Of a stretch of DNA of 64,000 nt, positions 43,368 through 52,900 are shown in pieces. Both the position numbers and the translations under genes were made by a program. Position 1 is the stretch's first letter. Each line of letters starts with the position of its first letter. The notes beneath the pieces were generated by a model, which saw only the letters and a list, made by a program, of their open reading frames with translations, was not told the DNA's origin and ran no database searches. The DNA is from Streptomyces cynarae. GTDB taxonomy: Bacteria; Actinomycetota; Actinomycetes; Streptomycetales; Streptomycetaceae. The stretch is taken from the NCBI RefSeq assembly GCF_025642135.1, contig NZ_CP106793.1:1116001-1180000 (forward strand), read 5' to 3'.

Positions 43368-43850
43368 GTGGAATTCGACGTGATCGTGGAGATCCCGCAG
43401 GGATCGCGCAACAAGTACGAGATGGACCACGCACAGCACCGCATCCGCCTGGACCGGATGCTGTTCACCTCGACCCAGTACCCGGCCGACTACGGCTACA
43501 TCGACCACACGCTCGGTCGGGACGGCGACCCGCTCGACGCCCTCGTCATCGTCGGAGAGCCCACGTTCCCCGGCTGTGCGATCGAGTGCCGCGCCGTCGG
43601 CATGTTCGTCATGAAGGACGAGAAGGGCCCCGACGACAAGATCCTTTGCGTCCCGGCGCACGACCCGCGCTACGCGGGGGTCCAGGACATCGGTGACGTC
43701 CCCGCCTTCGACCGGCTGGAGATCACCCACTTCTTCGAGGTGTACAAGGACCTGGAGCCCGGCAAGTCGGTCGAGGGGTCCCACTGGGAGGGGCGGGAGC
43801 AGGCGTACGCGGAGATCGAGGCCTCCCGTCGGCGGGCCTCGGAGGGCTGA
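43368..43850 (+). CDS. ppa: Inorganic pyrophosphatase (family I)
   Basis: A 160-residue cytosolic enzyme that hydrolyses pyrophosphate and so drives biosynthetic reactions. EIPQGSRNKYEMDH binds phosphate, and DGDPLDALVIVGEPTFPG holds the metal-binding aspartates; PADYGYIDHTLG and the DIGDVPAFDRLEITHFFEVYKDLEPGK block complete the fold. GTG 43368 has an AAGGAGG site. It converges with the MFS gene. Confidence 0.97.
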   Translation: MEFDVIVEIPQGSRNKYEMDHAQHRIRLDRMLFTSTQYPADYGYIDHTLGRDGDPLDALVIVGEPTFPGCAIECRAVGMFVMKDEKGPDDKILCVPAHDPRYAGVQDIGDVPAFDRLEITHFFEVYKDLEPGKSVEGSHWEGREQAYAEIEASRRRASEG

Positions 43851-43868
43851 CGCAGCCGTGCGGAGCTC

Positions 43869-45089
43869 TCAGCGCCGGGCCCGCGCGCGGCCGGGCCTGG
43901 TGACGGCGAGCAGGATCAGGGCGAGGGCCTGGACCACGGCGACGACCGTGATCAGGGCCGGGATCGAGGAGCCGTACAGGGCTCCGGTCAGCGCGCCGCC
44001 CACCAGACTCGCCGCGCCGACCACGCCGGCGAAGATCCCGTACGCGGTCGCCCGCCGCCCGGAGGGCACGAGGTCGGCGACCGTCGCCCGCAGCGTGGAC
44101 TCCTGCACGCCCATGGCGGCGCCCCACACCAGCGACCCGGCCACGGCGACCGTCACCGTGCGGGTGAACCCGAGCACCGGGACGGCCGCCGACAGCAGCG
44201 GCAGGACCGCGAGCACGCGGGGCCCGTACCGGTCGTAGGCCCACCCGGTGGCCAGCGCGGCGACCGCGTCGACGGCCATGGCGGCCGCGTACAGCAGCGG
44301 CACCCATGCCGTGTGCGCCAGGTGCCGTTCGACGAGGTGGTAGGAGAGAAGACCGAAGGTGGTGAAGCCGGCGGTGGTGGCCGCGGTGAAGGCCGCGTAA
44401 GTCCAGAACGCGGTAGGCAGGCGGCCGTCGGGGGCCCCGGGCGCGGTCGACGGCGGGGTGATCCCGCGCTCGTACGCCTCCGGGTCGGGCACCCGGGCCC
44501 GCAGCCACACCAGCAGCCCGAGCACCGCCACGCCGGGCAGGGCCAGCACGCCCAGTGCCGGCCCGTAGTCGCCGCCCGTCAGGGCGAGGACCCCGGCGAC
44601 GGTCAGCGGTCCGACCAGGGCTCCCACCTGGTCCATCGCCTCGTGGACGGCGAAGCCGCGGCCGCGTCCCGTGACCGCCGTGGCGTGCGACAGCAGGGTG
44701 TCCTTCGCCGGGGACCGCACCGCTTTGCCGACCCGCTCGGCGATCACCAGCGTGCAGGCCGCCCAGAGCGTCCCGACCACGCCGAGCAGGGGTACGGAGA
44801 CCACCGTGAGCGCGTACCCGGCGACCGCGAGGCCCCAGAACCGGCGCGTGCGGTCGGCGAGCGGTCCGGAGACCAGCCGCAGCCCCAGCGCGGCGGCTTC
44901 ACCCGCGCCGGTGACCACGCCGACGACGAGAGAGGAGGCGCCGAGCGACGCCAGCAGCGGACCGGTGACGGAGCGGGCGCCCTCGTACACGAAGTCCGCG
45001 AGCAGGCTGACCGTGCCGAACCACACCACGAACCGCCACGGCCCCATCCGGGCCCGCGCCGGCGCCTGTCGCGCCGATGTCACACCCAC
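43869..45089 (-). CDS. Major facilitator superfamily transporter
   Basis: About 406 residues with 12 predicted helices and the MFS motif between helices 2 and 3 (RLVSGPLADRTRRFWGLA), repeated weakly in the second half (GWAYDRYGPRVLAVLP). No substrate-specific signature is visible. Start GTG 45089 or the second GTG at 45083. The leader contains a GACACCGC/GCGGTGTC hairpin (45107-45131) and an AT-rich stretch near 45150-45170 that may hold the promoter. Confidence 0.88.
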   Translation of the reverse strand: MGVTSARQAPARARMGPWRFVVWFGTVSLLADFVYEGARSVTGPLLASLGASSLVVGVVTGAGEAAALGLRLVSGPLADRTRRFWGLAVAGYALTVVSVPLLGVVGTLWAACTLVIAERVGKAVRSPAKDTLLSHATAVTGRGRGFAVHEAMDQVGALVGPLTVAGVLALTGGDYGPALGVLALPGVAVLGLLVWLRARVPDPEAYERGITPPSTAPGAPDGRLPTAFWTYAAFTAATTAGFTTFGLLSYHLVERHLAHTAWVPLLYAAAMAVDAVAALATGWAYDRYGPRVLAVLPLLSAAVPVLGFTRTVTVAVAGSLVWGAAMGVQESTLRATVADLVPSGRRATAYGIFAGVVGAASLVGGALTGALYGSSIPALITVVAVVQALALILLAVTRPGRARARR

Positions 45090-45192
45090 TGCGCCTCCCG
45101 GATCCGGACACCGCCGAGCCGGCGCGGTGTCTCAAACGAGCACGTCGACTGCATTATCGTCTACACATTTGTCGGCGTTGCCCGGCTGGACG

Positions 45193-45597
45193 TCAGTGGC
45201 TGAACCCGCTCGGGTCGAGGTCGCGGGGCAGCAGCATGACGCGGTGGAGGTTGCAGGCGGCGGACGCGTGGGGCGCGGGTGGCTGAGAGGCCTGGTGGGC
45301 GTGCAGCGCCACGCTCACCAGACTCAGCAGCAGGTCGATGTCGGTGCCGCAGTGCAGACGCACCGTGACCCAGCGTGAGCCGGGCAGGATGCGGATGGCG
45401 GTCGACTCCGCGAGGTCGCCGGAGAAACGGCGGATGGCCCCGGTGGTCAGGTGCACGTCCGCCTCGCGGTCGCCGTGGAAGTGGACGATCTCGCTGTGCG
45501 GGGTGCCGAGCGCCCGCCCCGTGCCGCAACTGGCCGGCTGCACCGTGAGGTCGGGCCAGGCGTCGAGCCGTTCCAGAGCGCGCTGGGCCAGAGTCAT
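45193..45597 (-). CDS. Luciferase-domain (DUF5519) family protein
   Basis: A 134-residue soluble protein of the small family named luciferase domain-containing (DUF5519), which is not a light-emitting enzyme. Family blocks are IVHFHGDREADVHLTTGAIRRF and RLHCGTDIDLLLSLVSVALH. No catalytic role is established. The ATG at 45597 lacks a strong ribosome site. It is divergent from the APC permease across 258 bp. Confidence 0.8.
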   Translation of the reverse strand: MTLAQRALERLDAWPDLTVQPASCGTGRALGTPHSEIVHFHGDREADVHLTTGAIRRFSGDLAESTAIRILPGSRWVTVRLHCGTDIDLLLSLVSVALHAHQASQPPAPHASAACNLHRVMLLPRDLDPSGFSH

Positions 45598-45721
45598 GTG
45601 CCCATCGTCGTCTCCTCACTCCCCCGCCACCAGAGGTTGAGGGTTCCGTAACCGTGCCGTGAGGTTGGGGAGGCGTTCTTCCGGGTGGTCTGCCGTCCAC
45701 CGGCCGTTCTTAACGGAAGCT

Positions 45722-45760
45722 TGACGCCGCGAGGCCCGTCATCCGTGGGCCCTCGCGTCA
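45722..45760 (+). promoter_or_regulatory. Imperfect hairpin in permease leader
   Basis: TGACG (45722-45726) pairs with CGTCA (45756-45760), and GCGAGGCCC (45729-45737) pairs with GGGCCCTCGC (45747-45756) apart from a one-base bulge. It lies 95 bp upstream of the APC permease start and could be a 5'-leader regulatory structure; it is not a riboswitch I recognise. Confidence 0.35.
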
Positions 45761-45855
45761 CTCTCTGCTTACGCTGGTGCGGCCGTCCGTGTGAGGGCCG
45801 ATTCCCGCACCAAGTCGCACAACAGGCGCAAGCCGCACAACAGGAGAGCACGTCC

Positions 45856-47811
45856 ATGGCCGCGACCATCGAACACCCACCTGCGAGTCGATTGCGGGCG
45901 TGGATGCTGCAGGGGCTGTCCGACATGGGCAAGGGCACCGCGCAGGGCCCGCACGCCCAGCCCGAGCCCCCGCACAAGGGCCAGCGCTGGTGGCGGGTCA
46001 TGTGCCTGACCGGCGTCGACTACTTCTCCACCCTCGGCTACCAGCCCGGCATCGCCGCCCTCGCCGCCGGACTGCTCTCCCCCGTCGCCACCGTCGTCCT
46101 CGTCGCCGTCACCTTGGCGGGTGCCCTGCCCGTCTACCGGCGCGTGGCGGAGGAGAGCCCGCATGGCGAGGGCTCCATCGCCATGCTGGAACGCCTGCTC
46201 TCCTTCTGGCAGGGCAAGCTGTTCGTCCTCACCCTGCTCGGCTTCGCCGCCACCGACTTCCTGATCACCATCACCCTCTCCGCCGCCGACGCCTCCACCC
46301 ACCTCGTGGAGAACCCGCATCTGACGGGTCTGCTGCACGGCAAGGAGATGGTGATCACCCTCTTCCTCGTGGCGCTGCTGGGCGCGGTCTTCCTCAAGGG
46401 CTTCCTGGAGGCCATCGGTGTCGCGGTCGCACTGGTGGCGACCTATCTGGGCCTGAACGCCGTCGTGGTGGCCGTCGGCCTGTGGCACGTGGTCACCGCC
46501 GGACATGTGGTGACCGACTGGAGCAACGCCCTGACCACCCAGCACGGCAACGTGCTCGCCATGGTCGGCGTGTCACTGATCGTCTTCCCGAAGCTGGCGC
46601 TCGGCCTGTCCGGCTTCGAGACCGGCGTCGCCGTCATGCCCCACGTCCAGGGCGACCCCGGCGACACCGAGGACAAGCCCGCCGGCCGGATCCGGGACAC
46701 CAAGAAGCTGCTCACGGCCGCCGCGCTGATCATGAGCGTCTTCCTGATCGCCACCAGCTTCATCACCACCGTGCTGATCCCGGCGAAGGAGTTCGAGCCG
46801 GGCGGCCGGGCGAACGGCCGTGCGCTGGCGTACCTCGCCCACGAGTATCTGGGCGGCGGATTCGGCACCCTCTACGACATCTCGACGATCGCGATCCTGT
46901 GGTTCGCGGGCGCCTCCGCCATGGCCGGGCTGCTCAACCTGATGCCCCGCTACCTGCCCCGCTACGGCATGGCCCCGCACTGGGCCCGCGCGGTGCGCCC
47001 CATGGTCATCGTCTTCACCCTGATCGCCTTCCTGGTCACCTGGATCTTCGACGCCAACGTCGACGCCCAGGGCGGCGCCTACGCCACCGGCGTCCTGGTG
47101 CTGATGTCGTCCGCGGCGATCGCGGTGACCATCGCCGCGCGCAAGGCCCGTCAACGCGGCTGGACCATCGGCTTCGCGGTCGTCTCGGCGGTCCTGTTGT
47201 ACGTCACCGTCGTCAACGTCATCGAGCGGCCGGACGGTGTGAAGATCGGCGCCTGCTTCATCGCCGGGATCATCCTCGTCTCGCTGCTGTCGCGGCTGGC
47301 CCGTGCCTTCGAGCTCCGTGTGACCAGCGTGACGCTCGATGACATGGCGGAACGTTTCGTCAGGGATACCGCCAGCCGACGTATCCGCTTCGTCGCCAAT
47401 GAGCCGGACCGGCGCGACGTCGCGGAGTACCGCGCAAAGATCGAGCAGATCCGGGCGGACAACGACGTAACCGCCCAGGAGGACTTCGTCTTCGTGGAGG
47501 TGACCGTCGGCGACCCCTCGGAGTTCGAGGCGGGGCTGGTCGTGCGGGGCGAGGTGCTGCACGGCCGCTACCGCGTCCTGACACTGGAGTCGTCCTCGAT
47601 CCCCAACGCCCTCGCGGCGCTGCTGCTGCACGTCCGCGACACGACCGGCTGCATCCCGCACATCTACTTCGAGTGGACCGAGGGCGGCCCGTTCGCCAAC
47701 TTCCTGCGCTTCTTCCTCTTCGGCCAGGGCGAGGTGGCCCCGGTCACCCGGGAGGTGCTGCGGGAGGCGGAGCCGGAGCGCAAGCGGCGACCGCGGGTCC
47801 ACGTCGGCTGA
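45856..47811 (+). CDS. APC-superfamily permease with cytosolic C-terminal domain
   Basis: A 651-residue transporter. About 12 helices span residues 55-500; [20 protein letters not shown] is the unwound first helix and [20 protein letters not shown] follows helix 3. A 150-residue soluble C-terminal domain (from [20 protein letters not shown] to [20 protein letters not shown]) follows. The soluble tail recalls KimA/KUP-like potassium or amino-acid importers, but the substrate is not clear. ATG 45856 has an AGGAGAG site. The stop lies inside a 19-bp tandem repeat. Confidence 0.88.
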   Translation: MAATIEHPPASRLRAWMLQGLSDMGKGTAQGPHAQPEPPHKGQRWWRVMCLTGVDYFSTLGYQPGIAALAAGLLSPVATVVLVAVTLAGALPVYRRVAEESPHGEGSIAMLERLLSFWQGKLFVLTLLGFAATDFLITITLSAADASTHLVENPHLTGLLHGKEMVITLFLVALLGAVFLKGFLEAIGVAVALVATYLGLNAVVVAVGLWHVVTAGHVVTDWSNALTTQHGNVLAMVGVSLIVFPKLALGLSGFETGVAVMPHVQGDPGDTEDKPAGRIRDTKKLLTAAALIMSVFLIATSFITTVLIPAKEFEPGGRANGRALAYLAHEYLGGGFGTLYDISTIAILWFAGASAMAGLLNLMPRYLPRYGMAPHWARAVRPMVIVFTLIAFLVTWIFDANVDAQGGAYATGVLVLMSSAAIAVTIAARKARQRGWTIGFAVVSAVLLYVTVVNVIERPDGVKIGACFIAGIILVSLLSRLARAFELRVTSVTLDDMAERFVRDTASRRIRFVANEPDRRDVAEYRAKIEQIRADNDVTAQEDFVFVEVTVGDPSEFEAGLVVRGEVLHGRYRVLTLESSSIPNALAALLLHVRDTTGCIPHIYFEWTEGGPFANFLRFFLFGQGEVAPVTREVLREAEPERKRRPRVHVG

Positions 47812-47867
47812 ACGGGGGCGCGTCGGCTGAGCGGGGGCGCGTCGGCTGAGCGGGGGCGCGTCCGCTG
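47802..47867. repeat. 19-bp tandem repeat across the permease stop codon
   Basis: CGTCGGCTGAGCGGGGGCG and variants occur at 47802-47820, 47821-47839 and 47840-47858, with a partial copy to 47867. The first copy contains the stop codon of the APC permease; the later copies repeat the same codons and stop out of the gene. Confidence 0.85.
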
Positions 47868-47986
47868 TGGCCTTGCGTCACGGACCACCGCCGCATCCTC
47901 CGTCCCACCGAGCGACATGAGGCCGATCGGGTGACGATGGACGTGTACTGACGTGACCACGCCGCTCCCAGAAGGAGGCAGGTGTC

Positions 47987-48688
47987 ATGACATCTCCTTC
48001 CGATTCCCCCGGCCCCGTTCCCGCACACGGCACAGAACCGCGAACGCAACAGACACCGCGAACACAAGAGACTCCCCTGGCCGAGGGCATGGCTGCCCTG
48101 GCGAACATGGGCTGGCAGATCCTGCTCACCATGGGCCTAGCCAGCATCGCCCTTGGCGTCGTCGCCCTGGTCTGGCCAGGCGCGACGCTGCGCGTCGCCG
48201 GCGTGCTCTTCGGCATCTATCTGCTGGTCACCGGCGTCTTCCAGCTCGCCGCCGCCTTCGGCACCCACATCCCCAGGCACCTTCGCGTACTGCATTTCAT
48301 CACCGGTGCGGCCTCCATCCTGCTGGGGTTGGTCTCCTTCCGGGGCCCCCTGGAGTCGCTCCTGCTGCTCGCCCTGTGGATCGGCTTCAGCTGGTTGCTG
48401 CGCGGCACCACGGAGACGGCTGCGGCGGCATCCGTCCAGGACATGCCGGCGCGCGGCTGGCACGTGGCCTTCGGCATCATCGGCGCTCTGGCCGGTATCG
48501 TGATGATCATCATGCCGTTCGCCTCGATCGCAACACTCACCCTGGTCGTGGGCGTCATGGCCATAGTGCTGGGCCTGACCGAGGTGGTCCGCGCGATCAG
48601 GACGCGCATCGAGATCGGCCAACTCGCTGCGGGCACAGCCACCCAGCGGCGCCCCCTCTTCCACGCCCGCCCGCACCCCCAGCACTGA
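47987..48688 (+). CDS. HdeD-family membrane protein
   Basis: A 233-residue protein with six predicted transmembrane helices arranged in pairs, as in HdeD acid-resistance proteins (MGWQILLTMGLASIALGVVALVWPGATL and GWHVAFGIIGALAGIVMIIMPFASI are the repeated start blocks). The N-terminal 30 residues are Pro/Thr-rich and disordered. Biochemical function in actinobacteria is unknown, presumably membrane stress. A GGAGG site precedes the ATG. Confidence 0.88.
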   Translation: MTSPSDSPGPVPAHGTEPRTQQTPRTQETPLAEGMAALANMGWQILLTMGLASIALGVVALVWPGATLRVAGVLFGIYLLVTGVFQLAAAFGTHIPRHLRVLHFITGAASILLGLVSFRGPLESLLLLALWIGFSWLLRGTTETAAAASVQDMPARGWHVAFGIIGALAGIVMIIMPFASIATLTLVVGVMAIVLGLTEVVRAIRTRIEIGQLAAGTATQRRPLFHARPHPQH

Positions 48689-48758
48689 TCGGCGGGGCCG
48701 GTGACCCACTGGCTTTCATCGCGAGTCGGTCGTGTTCGCACGGCGCGCCGCCGAGTGG

Positions 48759-49232
48759 TCACAGTCCCAGGTCGCTCAGCCCCGGGTGGTCGTCGGGTCT
48801 GCGTCCCGGTGGCCAGTGGAACAGGCGGTCCTCCTCCTGGATGGGGAGGTCGTTGATGGACGCGTGTCGCCGGCGCATCAGGCCGTTGTCGTCGAACTCC
48901 CAGTTCTCGTTGCCGTAGGAGCGGAACCAGTTGCCCGAGTCGTCGTGGCACTCGTAGGCGAACCTCACCGCGATGCGGTTGCCGTCGACGGCCCAGAGCT
49001 CCTTGATGAGCCGGTAGTCCAGCTCGCGACGCCACTTGCGGGTGAGGAAGGCCACGATCTCGTCGCGGCCGGTCACGAACTCCGCCCGATTGCGCCAGCG
49101 GGAGTCCACCGTGTAGGCGAGCGCGACCTTCTCCGAGTCGCGGGTGTTCCAGGCGTCTTCCGCGAGCCGCACCTTCTCCGTTGCGGTCTCGTGGGTGAAC
49201 GGCGGGAACGGTGGACGGGGTGGGTGCGTCAT
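48759..49232 (-). CDS. NTF2-like (DUF1348) protein
   Basis: A 157-residue cone-fold protein of the SnoaL/NTF2-like superfamily, DUF1348 group. [53 protein letters not shown] and [21 protein letters not shown] are the recognisable family blocks. No active site can be proposed. A GGAGG site precedes ATG 49232. It converges on the HdeD-like gene. Confidence 0.88.
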   Translation of the reverse strand: MTHPPRPPFPPFTHETATEKVRLAEDAWNTRDSEKVALAYTVDSRWRNRAEFVTGRDEIVAFLTRKWRRELDYRLIKELWAVDGNRIAVRFAYECHDDSGNWFRSYGNENWEFDDNGLMRRRHASINDLPIQEEDRLFHWPPGRRPDDHPGLSDLGL

Positions 49233-49356
49233 ATCGCCTCCGCGAAAGTGAGAACGGTTGTTCCCCACTCGGGCGACCACGGTACGAGACCGCTGGTCCT
49301 CCCGCAGCCGCGACAGTCCGGACGCACGCGCAACGCCCCGCCCCGGCCTTTCGCCC

Positions 49357-50856
49357 TCACACAAGCGGAATGGTCACCTCGTCCTCGACGGGCGGGTCGA
49401 GTTCCTCGCGCCGGTTGCCGGTCGCGGCGAAGCAGCGCAGCCGGACCGCCTCCGTCGTGACGTCCAGGCGCAGGAAGCTCTTGAAGAACGGCGGGCTGTA
49501 GGTGGCCGAACTCGGCGAGAAGAGCTGGGTATAGATCTTACGGACGGGCAGCCGGATACGGGAGGTCCGGTCGGGGCGGCCTCCGGCGCCCAGCAGACTG
49601 GCGACGAGGCGGGTGCGCCAGGTGACCCGGGCGGGTGTCGCCTGGCTGCGGGTCGGGGGGATGCCCAGGCGCTCGGCGATGACGGCGGTAGCCTCGGCCT
49701 CGGTGAGGGTGAAGAAGCGGCGCAGCCGCAGCCGGCGTCCGTAGAGCCTGCTGTAGAAGGCGAGGGAGTCGCCGCGCAGCGGGTAGCAGCGGAACTCCTT
49801 CTCGGTGACGTCCGCGATGGACACGCGCGGGATGGTGTGGGTGGCGTGCATGAACGCGCCGCCGCCGCCGGAGACCACGTACTGGATCGTGCGGCCGTCC
49901 ACGTCCACCGGGTAGCGCTGGTAGTTGTGGATGTCTCCGCCGATCGCCGCGACATAGCGGTGGTCCGGGGCGCGGACGATGTCGTCGACCGTGCCGCCGC
50001 CGTCGATGGGGCAGGGGTGGTGCTCGCCGTCCACGTACAGCGGCGAGCCGGTGACGAGGATCTTGGGGCGGGGCCCCCGGGAGACCTCCCGCAGCCAGCG
50101 GCCCTGTTCGGCGTCGATGGTGCCGAGCAGACCCGTGTCGATGCCGACGATACGGACGGGTCCGGCGTCGATGGCCCAGTACGGGCCGGGCTGCACGGCC
50201 TGCTGTTCGGGTGCCGAGCGCAACGCGCGTGCCTCCGCGAGGCGTTGTTCGTCCTGTGCGCCCGGGCGGTGCCACAGCATGGAGCGCAGCCGGGCGCGGA
50301 GCGGCGGGCGGCAGGCCGGGTCCGGGGCGAGCGGCGGGGCGTCGCAGAAGACGCTCATGAACCCGTACAGGTCCTCGTACCAGTCGTGGTTGCCGGGTAT
50401 GGCGTAGATGGGTGCACGGTAGTCCTGGTACGGGCGGAAGAACTTGGTCCCGTAGTCGGCGGTCGCGCCGACCGGGTAGATCACGTCGCTGGCTATGACG
50501 GCGAAGCTGGTGTCCTGACCCACCTTCAGGAAGCCCGGCACCACGGCGTACTGGGGGTCGTCCCCCTCGCCGGTGTCCCCGAGGACCATGAAGGAGAAGC
50601 GGTCCTGGTCGTCGCGCCGGATCACCCTGTCCGCGGGCGCGCCCGCCGCCTCGCACTGTTCTGCCCAGCGGCTCCGGGTACGACCGGTGGGGTCGCCGAA
50701 CCAGGAGGCCAGCACGCCGTTGCGTGCCGCCCAGAGGGTTCTCGGGTTCAGCCAGGAGAGCTTTTCGACATGACCCGGCATCAAGTCCCGGTAACTGCCG
50801 CGTTCTACGGCGCCCCAGCCGGCGCCCTCGGCGGTATCGCGTGAGGATTCGGACAC
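49357..50856 (-). CDS. Calcineurin-like metallophosphoesterase
   Basis: A 499-residue protein with a dinuclear-metal phosphoesterase core. The core motifs are [24 protein letters not shown] (in place of the usual GDxx), [17 protein letters not shown] and [12 protein letters not shown], which supply the metal ligands. About 150 additional C-terminal residues are basic and end with a beta-rich tail, whose role is unknown. The GTG start has no strong ribosome site. It is upstream of nothing coupled and follows the acyltransferase pair on the same strand. Confidence 0.9.
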   Translation of the reverse strand: MSESSRDTAEGAGWGAVERGSYRDLMPGHVEKLSWLNPRTLWAARNGVLASWFGDPTGRTRSRWAEQCEAAGAPADRVIRRDDQDRFSFMVLGDTGEGDDPQYAVVPGFLKVGQDTSFAVIASDVIYPVGATADYGTKFFRPYQDYRAPIYAIPGNHDWYEDLYGFMSVFCDAPPLAPDPACRPPLRARLRSMLWHRPGAQDEQRLAEARALRSAPEQQAVQPGPYWAIDAGPVRIVGIDTGLLGTIDAEQGRWLREVSRGPRPKILVTGSPLYVDGEHHPCPIDGGGTVDDIVRAPDHRYVAAIGGDIHNYQRYPVDVDGRTIQYVVSGGGGAFMHATHTIPRVSIADVTEKEFRCYPLRGDSLAFYSRLYGRRLRLRRFFTLTEAEATAVIAERLGIPPTRSQATPARVTWRTRLVASLLGAGGRPDRTSRIRLPVRKIYTQLFSPSSATYSPPFFKSFLRLDVTTEAVRLRCFAATGNRREELDPPVEDEVTIPLV

Positions 50857-50905
50857 CGGTGCACCGTAGCAATGACCGACGGCGCACCGGAGCGGCGAGG
50901 GTGCC

Positions 50906-51718
50906 TCAGAGGTGTGCGTGCGGGTCCGGTCGTGCGCGCTCCGGGAGTCCGACGGCCCGCTGGGCGGCCAGGGTGAGGGTGCGGCGGTCCGGCGCGCCGC
51001 CCGGCGCCAGTGCCGGCATGACCCGGACCTCGGCGACGAGGCCGCGTGCCGTGAGGACCCGCCACACGGAGGTGAGCAGGGAGTCGCTGCCCACGAACGC
51101 GGGCGCGGTGCTCACCGGGCCCCCGTCGTACCGGTAGTGGAGCCGCACCGGCTGGACGGGCGCGCCCGCGTCCAGTGCCGCCTGGAAGGCGGCGCGCCGG
51201 AAGCGGCCCTGCGCCCTGCCGCACCAGGTGCTGCCCTCGGGGAACACCACGACCGCCGAACCACCGCGCAGGCCGTCCGCGATGCGGGCGACCGTGTCCG
51301 GCAGCGCCCGCAGCCGGTTTCGGTCGATGAACAGGGCACCGCTGAGGGCGGTCAGCGCACCCGCCACCGGCCACCGCCGGATGTCGGACTTGGCGAGCAT
51401 CCGGCCGGGCCGCACGGCGGCGAGCAGCGGGATGTCCAGCCAGGAGATGTGGTTGGCGACCATCAGCAGGCCGCCGTCCGGCGGGGCGGCCCCGGTGATC
51501 CGCACCCGCACGCCCGTGGCGCGCACGACCGTTCGGCACCAGGTCCGGACGGCCCGTTCACGCGGTGCGACGGGTATCCGGCGGACGACCGGGAAGAACG
51601 CGAGCCCGGCGACCATCAGCGTCAGGACCGCCGCGAACCGCAGGACGGCGCGCGGTACGGCGGCCGCCGACGCCACGGCCTCCACGCAGGACTGCGGCGA
51701 GCAGGGGGCGCTGGGCAT
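50906..51718 (-). CDS. PlsC-type 1-acylglycerol-phosphate/lyso-ornithine-lipid acyltransferase
   Basis: About 270 residues. After one hydrophobic helix come the PlsC motifs NHISWLDIPLL (HX4D), FIDRNRL, and VVFPEGSTWCGR (PEGS), which place the acyl acceptor phosphate. It lies after a GNAT acyltransferase on the same strand, a pairing seen for ornithine-lipid synthesis (OlsB then OlsA), so lyso-ornithine lipid is a candidate substrate; lysophosphatidic acid is the alternative. The annotated ATG is 51718, but the true start is probably 51891 (MNTPRTGVTNVSG), coupled as TGATG to the upstream stop, with a one-base loss in the G run at 51732-51735 breaking the frame. Confidence 0.8.
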   Translation of the reverse strand: MPSAPCSPQSCVEAVASAAAVPRAVLRFAAVLTLMVAGLAFFPVVRRIPVAPRERAVRTWCRTVVRATGVRVRITGAAPPDGGLLMVANHISWLDIPLLAAVRPGRMLAKSDIRRWPVAGALTALSGALFIDRNRLRALPDTVARIADGLRGGSAVVVFPEGSTWCGRAQGRFRRAAFQAALDAGAPVQPVRLHYRYDGGPVSTAPAFVGSDSLLTSVWRVLTARGLVAEVRVMPALAPGGAPDRRTLTLAAQRAVGLPERARPDPHAHL

Positions 51719-51891
51719 CCAGGGGCTCGCCGGGGCGGGCGCCGCACGTGCACCTCGACGGGCCGCGGCCCGGGCGCCGTGTCCGGGGCCGGCAGCGCCG
51801 TCGTGCTCGCGAGCACCGGGGTGCCGCGGCGCGCCCGCAGGGCGGAGCCGACACCGGACACGTTCGTCACTCCGGTCCGGGGGGTGTTCAT
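51719..51891 (-). other. Out-of-frame 5' segment of the PlsC-type gene
   Basis: From ATG 51891 the frame reads MNTPRTGVTNVSGVGSALRA with high third-position GC up to about 51735 (PRPVEVHVRRP), after which the PlsC frame becomes the high-GC3 one. One added G at 51732-51735 would join the two into PPPASPWMPSAPC. The ATG overlaps the GNAT stop by one base. Confidence 0.5.
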
Positions 51892-52661
51892 CACGCCGGG
51901 ACGAGCGAGAGGAAGTGCCGCAGATAGCGCGCGTTGATCCGGCGCATCGACAGCAGCACGTACAGGTCGGCGACGCCGAAGTCCGGGTCGTGCGCGGGCT
52001 GCCCGCAGACCCAGGCGCCCAGGCGGAGGTAACCGCGCAGCAGCGGGGGCAGCTCGGTGTGCCCTTCCGGGGCCGGCGTCCCGGGGCGCCAGGGCAGCAG
52101 CGGTCGTACCCGGTACTCCTCGGGCGCCAGGTACTTGGCCCGCACCCGCTCCCAGGTGGCCGCGGCGAGGGCACCGCCGTCGGCGAGCGGCAGGGAGCAG
52201 CAGCCGGCCAGCCACTCGTGGCCGCCGTCCGTCATGTAGCGGGCTATGCCGGCCCAGATCAGGCCGATGACCGTGCCGTCGCGGTGGTCGGGGTGGACAC
52301 AGGAGCGGCCCACCTCGACGAGCCCGGAGCGGATCGGCGCGAGCGGGCCGAGGTCGAACTCGCCCTCCGAGTACAGCCGCCCGGCGATCGCGGCCCGCTC
52401 GGGCGGCAGCAGCCGGTAGGTGCCCACGACCTGGCCGGTCACCGAGTCCGTCACGAGCAGGTGGTCGCAGTACGCGTCGAAGGCGTCGATGTCCAGGCCG
52501 GGCTGCGGGGTGGACAGGAGGGCGCCCATCTCCCCGGCGAAGACGTCGTGGCGCAGCCGCTGCGCGGCCCGGACGTCGGCCTCGTCACGGGCGAGGGAGA
52601 CGGTGTAGCGGGTGGGCGCCAGCGGCGGTGGGGGGCTGGCGAGGGTGGAAACGCCGGTCAT
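51891..52661 (-). CDS. GNAT-family acyltransferase, OlsB-like
   Basis: A 256-residue acyl-ACP-type N-acyltransferase related to OlsB, which attaches a hydroxy-fatty acid to ornithine. Diagnostic blocks are AAQRLRHDVFAGEMGA, DIDAFDAYCDHLLVTDSVTGQVVGTYRLL, EFDLGPLAPIRSGLVEVGRSCVHPDHRDG and LAGCCSLPLADG. AGGAG precedes ATG 52661. Its stop overlaps the next ATG by one base (TGATG). Together with the PlsC-type gene it probably makes ornithine or a similar amino lipid. Confidence 0.85.
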   Translation of the reverse strand: MTGVSTLASPPPPLAPTRYTVSLARDEADVRAAQRLRHDVFAGEMGALLSTPQPGLDIDAFDAYCDHLLVTDSVTGQVVGTYRLLPPERAAIAGRLYSEGEFDLGPLAPIRSGLVEVGRSCVHPDHRDGTVIGLIWAGIARYMTDGGHEWLAGCCSLPLADGGALAAATWERVRAKYLAPEEYRVRPLLPWRPGTPAPEGHTELPPLLRGYLRLGAWVCGQPAHDPDFGVADLYVLLSMRRINARYLRHFLSLVPA

Positions 52662-52822
52662 GGCTCTCTCCTGGTCACGGGCCGGTTCGGCGGTGCGGGC
52701 GCAGACCTGAGCGGTTCGGTCTGCGCGCTCCTGTTCTTCCGATGCCGGTTGGCCTGTGCGTGGCCCGCGAAGGGAGAGCGGGTGTGGGGTTGTTGAATGC
52801 CAGGTGTGCCGGGACGGTGCCT

Positions 52823-52860
52823 GGCGGGACCGGGTCTTGAGCACCACACCCGGTCCCACC
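52823..52860 (-). terminator. Hairpin terminator after sdhB
   Basis: Stems 52823-52835 and 52848-52860 pair over 13 bases with one mismatch around a 12-nt loop, about 40 bp beyond the sdhB stop on the minus strand. The flanking 239-bp gap up to the GNAT start has no gene. Confidence 0.7.
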
Positions 52861-52900
52861 CGTCCGCACCCTGCCGGCGAACGTTCCTGTGTGGGCGGCT

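Noticed and set aside
45722..45760. A known riboswitch upstream of the APC permease
   Set aside because: A single imperfect hairpin does not match the conserved cores of riboswitches I know, such as the ydaO type.
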